Origin: JBGZEX01 sp041846495
Lineage (GTDB): Bacteria; Bacteroidota; Bacteroidia; Bacteroidales; Marinifilaceae
Assembly: GCA_041846495.1 (NCBI GenBank)
Contig: JBGZEX010000074.1
Coordinates: 1 to 14,258 of the forward strand
DNA: 14,258 bases
Reading direction: 5' to 3'
Under the pieces are notes generated by a model that had not been told where the DNA came from, did not search any database, and was given only the letters and a program-made list of their open reading frames with translations. A program made the position numbers and the translations under genes. Shown here in pieces: positions 7,987 to 14,258 of this stretch; the first letter of the stretch is position 1; every line of letters starts with the position of its first letter.

Positions 7987-9138
7987 ATGAATGAATTAAC
8001 AACAAATTCGAAATCGAAACGAGCAAGAGGCAATTCGCAATTCATTTCATTTGTCAAAAAAGAATTTCGACATATATTCAGAGATAAGCGAACCTTGCTT
8101 ATCCTGCTTTGGATACCGATTTTAGAGATTTTACTGTTCGGATTTGCCATAAAAACCGAAGTTCTGAACATTAATGTAGCCGTGCTTAATCCGGCGAACG
8201 ACGAAATGGCTACCGAGATTATCCGTCGAATGGCAGCAAACCGATATTTCAAAATCACCGAGATTCTAAATCATGCACAGGAGGTGGAGAAGGTGCTGAA
8301 TTATGGCGTGGCTGACCTTGTAGTGATTTTCGAGCCGGATTTTTCGAGCAAGGTAATACGGGGCGAACAGCCGTCGGTACAAGTTATTGCCGATGCTACC
8401 GACCCGAACACGGCTATTACCGAAATCGGCTATGCAAGCAATATTATAAAAGAAACCCACCGAAACCGGCAGGAAGTGCAGGATGAAAAAGTGAATATTA
8501 TTCCCAACTACCAAATGCTTTACAACCCGCAAATGGAAAGCGCTTACAATTTCGTTCCGGGCGTAATGGGTTTGATAATGATGCTAATATGTGCAATGAT
8601 GACTTCCATTTCCATTGTACGTGAAAAAGAGATGGGAACGATGGAGCTGCTACTCGTTTCGCCGGTGAAACCTATTCATATCATCCTTTCAAAAGCGGTT
8701 CCTTATCTGTTTATTTCGTGTGGGAATTTGCTGAATATATTAGTGTTATCGGTTTTCGTGCTGAATATTCCGGTGGCGGGAAGTTTGTTTTGGCTCGTAT
8801 TCATTTCCATTATTTACCTGATTGTCTGCCTTTCTCTCGGACTACTTATTTCGTCGGTAGCCGGCACGCAGGTCGCTGCGATGCTCATTTCCGGTGCGAT
8901 GCTGATGGTGCCTACAGTGATGCTTTCGGGGATGATTTATCCCGTAGATAATATGCCTCGGATTTTGGAAATGCTCTCGAATATCATTCCGGCAAAATGG
9001 TATATTCTTTCGGTCAAAAAACTGATGATACAAGGTTTGGGGGTGAAGTATGTGTTGAAAGAGATGATAATACTTATTGTCATGGCAACGGCCATGATAG
9101 GCGTAAGTTTAAAGAAATTCAATACAAGATTACGATAA
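7987..9138 (+). CDS. ABC-2 type permease, YbhS-like
   Basis: The 383-aa inner-membrane protein has the ABC-2 drug-exporter layout: a cytoplasmic N-terminus with VKKEFRHIFRDKR (about 23-35), TM1 at about 37-55, a large periplasmic domain (56-187) and five clustered TM segments (about 188-211, 235-262, 266-290, 294-316, 358-374). The cytoplasmic coupling loop after TM2 is IVREKEMGTMELLLVSPV (210-227), characteristic of this family. The periplasmic ATDPNTA stretch (137-143) and the LSGMIYPVDNMP segment before the last TM resemble E. coli YbhS. It would form the transmembrane pathway with the following permease. MNELTT is the first in-frame Met in a sensible position; Met-rich leaders further in are absent, so the start is reasonably firm. 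Confidence 0.92.
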   Translation: MNELTTNSKSKRARGNSQFISFVKKEFRHIFRDKRTLLILLWIPILEILLFGFAIKTEVLNINVAVLNPANDEMATEIIRRMAANRYFKITEILNHAQEVEKVLNYGVADLVVIFEPDFSSKVIRGEQPSVQVIADATDPNTAITEIGYASNIIKETHRNRQEVQDEKVNIIPNYQMLYNPQMESAYNFVPGVMGLIMMLICAMMTSISIVREKEMGTMELLLVSPVKPIHIILSKAVPYLFISCGNLLNILVLSVFVLNIPVAGSLFWLVFISIIYLIVCLSLGLLISSVAGTQVAAMLISGAMLMVPTVMLSGMIYPVDNMPRILEMLSNIIPAKWYILSVKKLMIQGLGVKYVLKEMIILIVMATAMIGVSLKKFNTRLR

Positions 9139-9150
9139 AACATTATCATT

Positions 9151-10260
9151 ATGCTGAAATATTTATTACAAAAAGAGATTAAGCAAATTCTACGGAATCC
9201 GTTTTTGCCTCGATTGATTTCGGCTTATCCTTTCGTATTGATGTTGCTGTTTCCCCGGGTGGCAAATTTAGAAGTGAATAATATAAATTTATGTGTGATT
9301 GACGGCGACCACAGCATCTACTCCACCCGATTGACTCAAAAAATATCGGCAACCCGAAATTTCCATTTGTCAGTCGCTGCAAACACCTATGCCGAAGCCA
9401 TGGAAAGTATAAAAAACGGTAAATCAGATGCCATTTTGGAAATCCCGAACGGTTTTGAGAAAGAGGTGTTGACAAATCGCTTGTCACAAGTGATGATTTC
9501 CGCCAATTCGGTTAACGGAACCAAAGGTGCATTTGCCACACAGTATTTGGCCCGGATTATCGACGGTTTTTCGGAGGAAATAGGAGTGGAAATTTTCAAG
9601 AAAGAGCCAAACGAAGCCGGGGTGAATATTATTCCGCGATTTCTATACAATCCTTATTTGGATTATAAGTCGTTCATCATTCCCGCCCTGACGGTTATTT
9701 TGCTGATGATGATTTGCGGATTCTTGCCTGCACTGAACATTGTAAGCGAAAAAGAAAAAGGGACCATTGAACAAATTAACGTTACGCCCATTCGCGAATT
9801 TGTGTTTATTCTTTCAAAACTCATTCCCTATTGGATAATCGGGATATTTATCATTACCGTTTGCTTCGGCTTGGCGGCACTGATTTACGGACTGTTTCCG
9901 GCAGGCAATCTGCTGACGATTTATTTTTTCTCACTGCTTTTCGTATTCATTTTTTCGGGTTTAGGATTAGTCATTTCCAACTATTCGGCAACGATGCAAC
10001 AGGCAATGTTCATTATGTTCTTTTTTGCCATTGTAATGATGCTGATGAGCGGAATTTTTACCCCTACACGCAGCATGCCCGATTGGGCACAGGCGATAAC
10101 GCTTTTCAACCCGATAAAATATTTCGTAGAAGTGATGCGTGCCGTTTATCTCAAAGGAAGTAAGATCGGAGCCTTGCAGACACAACTATCGGCAATGCTC
10201 GGTTTCGCCGTAATTTTCAACATATGGGCGGTGGCAAGTTATAAGAAAACCGCCTTCTAA
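9151..10260 (+). CDS. ABC-2 type permease, YbhR-like
   Basis: The 369-aa inner-membrane protein begins 12 bases after the first permease. It opens with LLQKEIKQILRNPFLPRL, then TM1 (about 20-36), a periplasmic domain (37-174) and five TM segments (about 175-197, 223-247, 255-275, 284-303, 344-362). The coupling loop IVSEKEKGTIEQINVTPI (197-214) and the SGIFTPTRSMPDWAQ and NPIKYFVEVMRAVYLKG segments are typical of YbhR/YhhJ-type permeases. With the YbhS-like partner and the two ATPases it makes a full heteromeric exporter feeding the adaptor and channel encoded upstream. It is the last gene of the operon; a 400-base non-coding stretch follows. Confidence 0.92.
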   Translation: MLKYLLQKEIKQILRNPFLPRLISAYPFVLMLLFPRVANLEVNNINLCVIDGDHSIYSTRLTQKISATRNFHLSVAANTYAEAMESIKNGKSDAILEIPNGFEKEVLTNRLSQVMISANSVNGTKGAFATQYLARIIDGFSEEIGVEIFKKEPNEAGVNIIPRFLYNPYLDYKSFIIPALTVILLMMICGFLPALNIVSEKEKGTIEQINVTPIREFVFILSKLIPYWIIGIFIITVCFGLAALIYGLFPAGNLLTIYFFSLLFVFIFSGLGLVISNYSATMQQAMFIMFFFAIVMMLMSGIFTPTRSMPDWAQAITLFNPIKYFVEVMRAVYLKGSKIGALQTQLSAMLGFAVIFNIWAVASYKKTAF

Positions 10261-10365
10261 CCTCTCGAAAAAGGGGGTACGGTATTTCCCCGGCGAATAA
10301 CGGAGTTTATCAAATACGGCATTGCCCATGCAGATATTTTCGACATATAAAAAATGCTATATATC

Positions 10366-10397
10366 GAATCTGCAAGGCTATTCAGCCTTTCAGATTC
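10366..10397. terminator. Hairpin after the efflux operon, possible transcript end
   Basis: GAATCTG (10366-10372) and CAGATTC (10391-10397) enclose AAGGCT (10374-10379) and AGCCTT (10384-10389), with one mismatch between the two stems and the loop ATTC. This is a stable 13-bp stem, 105 bases after the last permease. No T-run follows directly, so it may be a weak terminator or a 3' end stabiliser instead. No other terminator is visible between the efflux and haem genes. Confidence 0.45.
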
Positions 10398-10468
10398 AGC
10401 TTCGCAATTGAAATTTTCCCGATAATAATTCGGATTCGATTTATCTCCATTCAAGTTTACACGGGAAA

Positions 10469-10498
10469 CTTGCGATTTATAAAAATATCGTATATTTG
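10469..10498 (+). promoter_or_regulatory. hemG: Bacteroidota-type promoter for the haem gene
   Basis: TATATTTG at 10491-10498 matches the -7 consensus TAnnTTTG exactly. CTTG ending at 10472 gives a -33-like TTG with 18 bases between the elements. Transcription would start near 10503-10506, giving a leader of about 155 bases before the coding start at 10661. Confidence 0.65.
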
Positions 10499-10504
10499 AA
10501 GCCG

Positions 10505-10660
10505 GATTTTATACAGACAATACCGGTTATATACCGTCGTCGATAATCTCCGGGGCGATTCGTTTTCGAATACTTAAAGTCTTTCCTATCATAATAGGAG
10601 GCGAATTACAATAATCCGTAAAAAACCGAGTAATTATATGCACCATATCAATAGAATCGA
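10505..10660 (+). promoter_or_regulatory. Structured leader upstream of hemG with an 8-codon ORF
   Basis: The stretch between the promoter and the gene holds two short perfect hairpins: ATTCG-TTTT-CGAAT (10558-10571) and TCCTAT-CATA-ATAGGA (10584-10599). The second hairpin extends by G-T pairs to 10582-10601 and covers an AGGAGG (10596-10601), too far (59 bases) from the gene start to serve it. An ATG at 10638 opens MHHINRIE, whose TGA overlaps the hemG ATG. A regulatory role is inference. Confidence 0.35.
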
Positions 10661-12073
10661 ATGACGAGCAGAGTTTCCGAAACAGTTGTAGCCATTATCG
10701 GAGCTGGAATTACCGGCTTGTCCGTAGCCAGCAGGTTGGAACAATACGATATCCCTTTCATTATTCTCGAAAAATCGGATAAAACAGGGGGACAAATACG
10801 TACCTGCAAAAAAAACGGTTATACCTTTGAGACAGGACCGAATACGGGTATGATTTCGACCCCGGAGGTCGCCGAACTTTTCGAATACGTTCAACCGGAA
10901 GTTCGAATGGAAACCGCCAAAAAAATATCGGCCGCCCGTTGGATCTGGAAAGGAAACAAATTTCATCCTCTACCCTCCGATCCTATAAGCGGACTCAAAT
11001 CCCCATTATTCACCCTCAACGATAAAATCGGAATACTCTTCGAGCCTTTCCGCAAAAAAGGAAATAATCCTTTGGAAAGCGTAGGGGACTTAGCTACCCG
11101 CCGTTTGGGAAAAAGTTTTGTCGATTATGCGGTAGATCCGTTCATCGGAGGCATCTACGCCGGAGACCCCTTCCGGCTTACGACACAATATGCCCTGCCT
11201 AAATTATACGCCTTGGAGCAGAAATACGGCAGCTTCATCAAAGGAGCCGTAAAAAAACGAAAAGAACCCAAATCACCTCGGGAACGAAAGGCAACTAAAG
11301 AAATTTTTTCCGCAGAAGGAGGACTCGAAAACCTGATTAAAGGATTGGAGAAAAAAATTTCCCGCACGGGAACAATAGTTTGCAATATCGAAGAAATAAC
11401 CTCCGAACAAAGCGATAACGGAAACTGGCTGATCACTTACAGGCAAAAAGGAGAGTCCGTGCGTAAAATATGCGTCAAACATATAGTCACGACAGTCAGG
11501 GCATACGAACTCGAAACCGTGCTATCTCCCAATATCCGCCCCTATCTTCCCTCCATAGCATCACTCACCTATGCTCCCGTAATCGAAATAAACGTAGGCT
11601 TCGACCATCTTCCCGGAATTTCCCGTAATGCCTTCGGAGGATTGGTACCGATTTGTGAAAATCGAAAAATACTCGGCATCTTATTCCCTTCTTCCTGTTT
11701 CGGCAACAGGACTCCCTATGCCGACAGTGCTCTTTTCACCGTATTTATGGGCGGTATAAGACAAGGGTACGTATTCAATAATCTCAACGATGACGACATC
11801 ATCGAGATGGGAATAAACGAATTATATGAAATGTTGAAAATACCCCGGAATGTCGTTCCCGATTTAATACATATTTCACGATATGAAAAAGGTATTCCGC
11901 AATATGAAATTTCTTCCGCAGAAAGAGTGAAAAAAATTACGGAAATCCAAGAAAAATTCAAAGGTATGCACATAGCCGGAGGCATCTCGCAAGGTATCGG
12001 ATTAGCCGACAGAATTACCCAGGGAATAAAAATCGGCAATAAAATCGCTCGACAGGTGAAACACGACATTTAA
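10661..12073 (+). CDS. hemG: Protoporphyrinogen oxidase (HemY-type, FAD-dependent)
   Basis: The 470-aa flavoprotein oxidises protoporphyrinogen IX to protoporphyrin IX (or coproporphyrinogen III in the coproporphyrin branch), the step before iron insertion in haem synthesis. An N-terminal FAD-binding Rossmann motif, VAIIGAGITGLSVASRLE (10-27), is followed by GGQIRT (43-48) and FETGPNTG (56-63). The C-terminal FAD-contacting segment HIAGGISQGIGLADRITQG (about 437-455) follows YEKGIPQYE, both typical of the HemY/PPO family. There is no signal peptide; it is probably membrane-associated in the cytoplasm. An in-frame TAG at 10652 makes 10661 the only ATG start. No other haem gene lies in the window. 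The substrate branch cannot be settled from sequence. Symbol hemG follows Bacteroidota annotation usage; the protein is of the hemY class, not E. coli HemG. Confidence 0.9.
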   Translation: MTSRVSETVVAIIGAGITGLSVASRLEQYDIPFIILEKSDKTGGQIRTCKKNGYTFETGPNTGMISTPEVAELFEYVQPEVRMETAKKISAARWIWKGNKFHPLPSDPISGLKSPLFTLNDKIGILFEPFRKKGNNPLESVGDLATRRLGKSFVDYAVDPFIGGIYAGDPFRLTTQYALPKLYALEQKYGSFIKGAVKKRKEPKSPRERKATKEIFSAEGGLENLIKGLEKKISRTGTIVCNIEEITSEQSDNGNWLITYRQKGESVRKICVKHIVTTVRAYELETVLSPNIRPYLPSIASLTYAPVIEINVGFDHLPGISRNAFGGLVPICENRKILGILFPSSCFGNRTPYADSALFTVFMGGIRQGYVFNNLNDDDIIEMGINELYEMLKIPRNVVPDLIHISRYEKGIPQYEISSAERVKKITEIQEKFKGMHIAGGISQGIGLADRITQGIKIGNKIARQVKHDI

Positions 12074-12127
12074 CGCCATATTCGTAAATATATCAACGAC
12101 ATGCGATCTTTTGGTAAGATTAATTAT

Positions 12128-12135
12128 TATTTTTG
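12128..12135 (+). promoter_or_regulatory. Candidate -7 promoter box for the endonuclease-fold gene
   Basis: TATTTTTG matches TAnnTTTG and lies 66 bases before the start codon. The only upstream TTTTG (12109-12113) is 14 bases away, shorter than usual, so this is a weaker candidate than the hemG promoter. The gene could also be read through from hemG, since no terminator separates them. Confidence 0.4.
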
Positions 12136-12201
12136 CAATAATGGTCGAAGATACACTTACGAAAACTCTCGAGAAAAAGCATATCGAAAAACACAATAAT
12201 T

Positions 12202-13164
12202 ATGGCAAAAGTATTGGAAACCCCTCCTCAAAAAGTTTTAGATAACTTGAATTGTTTGAAAAAAGACTTGGATGAAAAAATTCCACCCAAACGACTCGAC
12301 CGAAATCTGCTCATCGCAAGTTGGAACATTCGCGGTTTCGGAGATCTGACCCGGGAATGGATGAGTAAAGATAACGACAGTCCGAGGCGTGATCTTCACT
12401 CGGTACATTGCATAGCGGAAATCATACGCCGGTTCGACGTAGTTGCCGTACAGGAAGTAAAAGCCAATATTCGTGCATTGAGAGATACGCTCAAAGTATT
12501 GGGCGGCGAATGGTCGATGATTCTAACCGATGTAAATAAAGGAGATGCCGGAAACGGCGAGAGAATGGCCTATCTATTCGATACCCGAAGAGTAAATCTA
12601 TCCGGACTTGCCGGCGAACTCGTCGTTCCGGACGAGTGGCGTAAAGGCGTATCCGAAAATACCATGAAAGAGCAATTCGTCCGGACCCCCTATGCCGTAA
12701 GTTTTCGGTCGAAACACCAAACCTTCATTCTTATAACCTTGCACATTTTGTACGGCAAAAAATCGAAAGACCGGCTCGGCGAACTTAAAGGCATCGCCCA
12801 ATGGCTTTCCGCATGGGCCAAAGATGTCAATGCATACCACCAAAATCTCATCGTATTAGGCGATTTCAACATAGAAGCACGCGGCGATTTATTAGATAAA
12901 ACATTCTTATCCGAAGGATTATATGTCCCCGAGGCTCTTCAGAATACAACGGTAACCCGCTCCATATTCAACCGAACAAAATATTACGACCAGATAGCAT
13001 GGTTCAATGGAGAAAACGGACATCCCAAACTCTCTCTCGAATTTAATGAAGGCGGCAATTATGATTTTGTAACGATCGCTCTAAACAACAGAGAACTTAC
13101 CAAACAAAAGCTTTCCTTTATGATTTCCGACCACTACCCTCTTTGGGCAGAATTTAAAATCTGA
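12202..13164 (+). CDS. Endonuclease/exonuclease/phosphatase-family protein
   Basis: The 320-aa protein has the ordered motifs of the DNase I/exonuclease III fold: ASWNIRGFG (39-47, Asn42), VQEVK (83-87, catalytic metal-binding Glu85), NGERMAYLFDTRRV (118-131), TLHILYG (179-185, His181), LGDFNIEARGD (219-229, Asp221 and Asn223), YYDQIAW (261-267) and ISDHYPLWAEF (308-318, Asp310-His311). All expected catalytic residues are present, so it should be an active Mg2+-dependent phosphodiesterase or nuclease. There is no signal peptide; a charged helical lead of about 35 residues precedes the fold, so it is cytoplasmic. The substrate (DNA, RNA or phospho-compound) cannot be told. It follows hemG by 128 bases with no obvious functional link. 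Confidence 0.9.
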   Translation: MAKVLETPPQKVLDNLNCLKKDLDEKIPPKRLDRNLLIASWNIRGFGDLTREWMSKDNDSPRRDLHSVHCIAEIIRRFDVVAVQEVKANIRALRDTLKVLGGEWSMILTDVNKGDAGNGERMAYLFDTRRVNLSGLAGELVVPDEWRKGVSENTMKEQFVRTPYAVSFRSKHQTFILITLHILYGKKSKDRLGELKGIAQWLSAWAKDVNAYHQNLIVLGDFNIEARGDLLDKTFLSEGLYVPEALQNTTVTRSIFNRTKYYDQIAWFNGENGHPKLSLEFNEGGNYDFVTIALNNRELTKQKLSFMISDHYPLWAEFKI

Positions 13165-13341
13165 ATGTTTAAATATCCATAGCGCTTCCCCCTCTAATCA
13201 AAAAACACTGTCCCGAACGACTATCGATACGAATTATAAAAAACGAATAAAAAATACAATACAGTTTGCCGGATTCGGCACTTAACTCTATCGCATTTCA
13301 CATCGGTCTTCATAACAACGAACTATCTAAATCGATAAAGG

Positions 13342-14034
13342 ATGGAAAAAAACACAAAAAAAACAACTGTAATTTCCGCCATTGCCGTTTTCTTCATAAT
13401 AGCTTTATTTTGCCGATACTTAACAAACAAAACAGAATTATTAACAAACATCGACAATAGTTTTGTTCGAACAATCTTACAGGGCATCGGACCTGCAATA
13501 GGAGCTTTTATAGCAGCCAAAATATTTCATATCCAGCCAATAATGAGTTTAAAAGGTAATTTCGCAAATATTTTTATACCGCTATCTATCTATTGGCTAT
13601 TGACTGCGGTATTGATTGGCACAACGGCATATTTCACAAAAGGGACTTTCCCTATCGCTGCAATTTTCACTATTTTAATTTACGGGTTATTGGAAGAAAT
13701 AGGTTGGCGGGGATTTCTGCAACACTTATTATCGCCACTACCGAAATTTATCGGTATATTATTAATAACCGTTTTGTGGTTTATCTGGCATTTGAATTTT
13801 GAGTTATCCACTTCAAATATCGTTTTCTTTTTCATTTTACTATTAGGGAGTTGGGGAATTGGGTTGGTAGCAGAAAAGACCAATTCACTATTAGCCGTCG
13901 CAGCATTTCATTCTCTTAACAACTTTTTCGTCGGATTGAATTTACAAAAAGCCATTCTATTGGCAGTTTTATCTATTATTTGGATTTTAAGTATCATTTA
14001 CAGGCATAAATTAGAAAAACCGATTTCTTCTTAA
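13342..14034 (+). CDS. CPBP-family intramembrane glutamic endopeptidase
   Basis: The 230-aa protein is mostly hydrophobic, with about six to eight membrane segments (first at about 9-25, last at about 203-220). It carries the three CPBP/Abi motifs: EEIGWRG (118-124; catalytic Glu118-Glu119 and Arg123), WHLNFE (149-154; His150, Asn152) and FHSLNN (189-194; His190, Asn194). The family includes eukaryotic CAAX-processing Rce1 and bacterial proteins in bacteriocin maturation and self-immunity; the target here is unknown. No peptide or bacteriocin gene is next to it. Codons are markedly richer in A/T (AAT, TTA, ATA, TTT) than in the receptor or haem genes. That AT bias and an insertion sequence next door suggest acquisition by transfer. 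The start follows an AAAGG just before the ATG. Confidence 0.92.
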   Translation: MEKNTKKTTVISAIAVFFIIALFCRYLTNKTELLTNIDNSFVRTILQGIGPAIGAFIAAKIFHIQPIMSLKGNFANIFIPLSIYWLLTAVLIGTTAYFTKGTFPIAAIFTILIYGLLEEIGWRGFLQHLLSPLPKFIGILLITVLWFIWHLNFELSTSNIVFFFILLLGSWGIGLVAEKTNSLLAVAAFHSLNNFFVGLNLQKAILLAVLSIIWILSIIYRHKLEKPISS

Positions 14035-14230
14035 ATAAGAACAGGCTTGAGGGGCTTGCTCGTCTCCTCATAATTGCAGGGCAGCTAAAGTTTCACCTTT
14101 CCCGATTTGAAAGGAATCTATTGCTGTCCGGTAAAACTTCTTCTGTCGTATAAAATTTAGGGCTGACACTTCTCACGATGTACCAGCCCTTTTGGTTATC
14201 TTTGAGTTGCAAAACAAAAAAGTATAACCA
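14035..14230 (+). mobile_element. Left end region of an insertion sequence (IS4-type)
   Basis: The 196 bases between the protease stop and the transposase start should contain the left terminal inverted repeat of the element, but without the right end its exact border cannot be placed. A small hairpin CCTTTC-N7-GAAAGG sits at 14096-14114 and a larger one at 14159-14190. No gene is seen here. Confidence 0.5.
14159..14193 (+). terminator. Hairpin with T-run just before the transposase start
   Basis: AGGGCTG (14159-14165) pairs perfectly with CAGCCCT (14184-14190), extended inside by ACA/TGT with a 2-base bulge, and is followed by TTTT. Such hairpins in IS leaders can stop or hide transcripts that run in from outside and so limit transposase production. 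That role is inferred here. Confidence 0.45.
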
Positions 14231-14258
14231 TGGGTAAAAGTATACATTTCTTCGGACA
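14231..14258 (+). CDS. IS4-family (DUF4372-type) transposase, first nine codons (3' partial)
   Basis: The window ends nine codons into a frame reading MGKSIHFFG. This opening (MGKS/T-x-x-FFGQ) is that of the Bacteroides IS4-family transposases with an N-terminal DUF4372 domain. The ATG is preceded by an AT-rich leader typical of these elements. The call rests on only nine residues plus the hairpin context, so it is probable but not proven; the catalytic DDE residues are beyond the window. Confidence 0.6.

Noticed and set aside
10505..10660. Known riboswitch class in the hemG leader
   Set aside because: I could not match the hairpins to any known riboswitch core; only short local stems are seen.
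13165..13341. Gap before the protease gene, with the small hairpin TGCCG-GATT-CGGCA at 13267-13280
   Set aside because: Five-bp stem with no T-run, and no exact promoter box nearby; too weak to call as terminator or promoter.
1..14258. CRISPR array, tRNA or rRNA genes
   Set aside because: No regularly spaced direct repeats, no cloverleaf-like segments and no rRNA-like sequence were seen when reading the intergenic stretches.

Overview
The window looks like a chromosomal segment from an anaerobic gut-type member of the Bacteroidales (Bacteroidota). Evidence is a TonB-dependent receptor followed by a DUF4374 lipoprotein with a Bacteroidota surface-export signal, an exact TAnnTTTG promoter box upstream of the haem gene, AT-rich leaders with few Shine-Dalgarno sequences, and the start of a transposase of the type common in Bacteroides. 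Genus cannot be fixed from the sequence alone. All recognised genes lie on the + strand. I saw no tRNA, rRNA or CRISPR array.

Region 1 (1-2912): the C-terminal beta-barrel of a TonB-dependent outer-membrane receptor, cut by the window's left edge, then a 411-aa DUF4374 surface lipoprotein and a strong 15-bp-stem terminator. The pair resembles the first two genes of the Bacteroides xenosiderophore system XusABC. No PepSY-type third gene follows.

Region 2 (2913-10260): a complete drug-efflux-type locus. A TetR-family regulator is followed by an outer-membrane factor (TolC family), a lipoprotein membrane-fusion protein (HlyD family), two ABC ATPases and two ABC-2 permeases. It corresponds to Escherichia coli ybiH(cecR)-ybhG-ybhF-ybhS-ybhR, but the two halves of YbhF are separate genes and an outer-membrane channel has been added. 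Two near-identical palindromes, TTAACA-N4-TGTTAA, lie upstream of the regulator and of the efflux genes and are the likely TetR operators. The two ATPases are asymmetric: the first lacks the Q-loop Gln and the switch His, and the second has a degenerate signature. Their heterodimer should therefore have one degenerate and one canonical ATP site.

Region 3 (10261-13164): a 400-base non-coding stretch with a hairpin, a good Bacteroidota promoter and a structured leader, then protoporphyrinogen oxidase (hemG/hemY type) and a cytoplasmic endonuclease/exonuclease/phosphatase-fold enzyme.

Region 4 (13165-14258): an AT-rich CPBP-family membrane protease, then the left end of an insertion sequence with the first nine codons of an IS4-family (DUF4372-type) transposase cut by the right edge.
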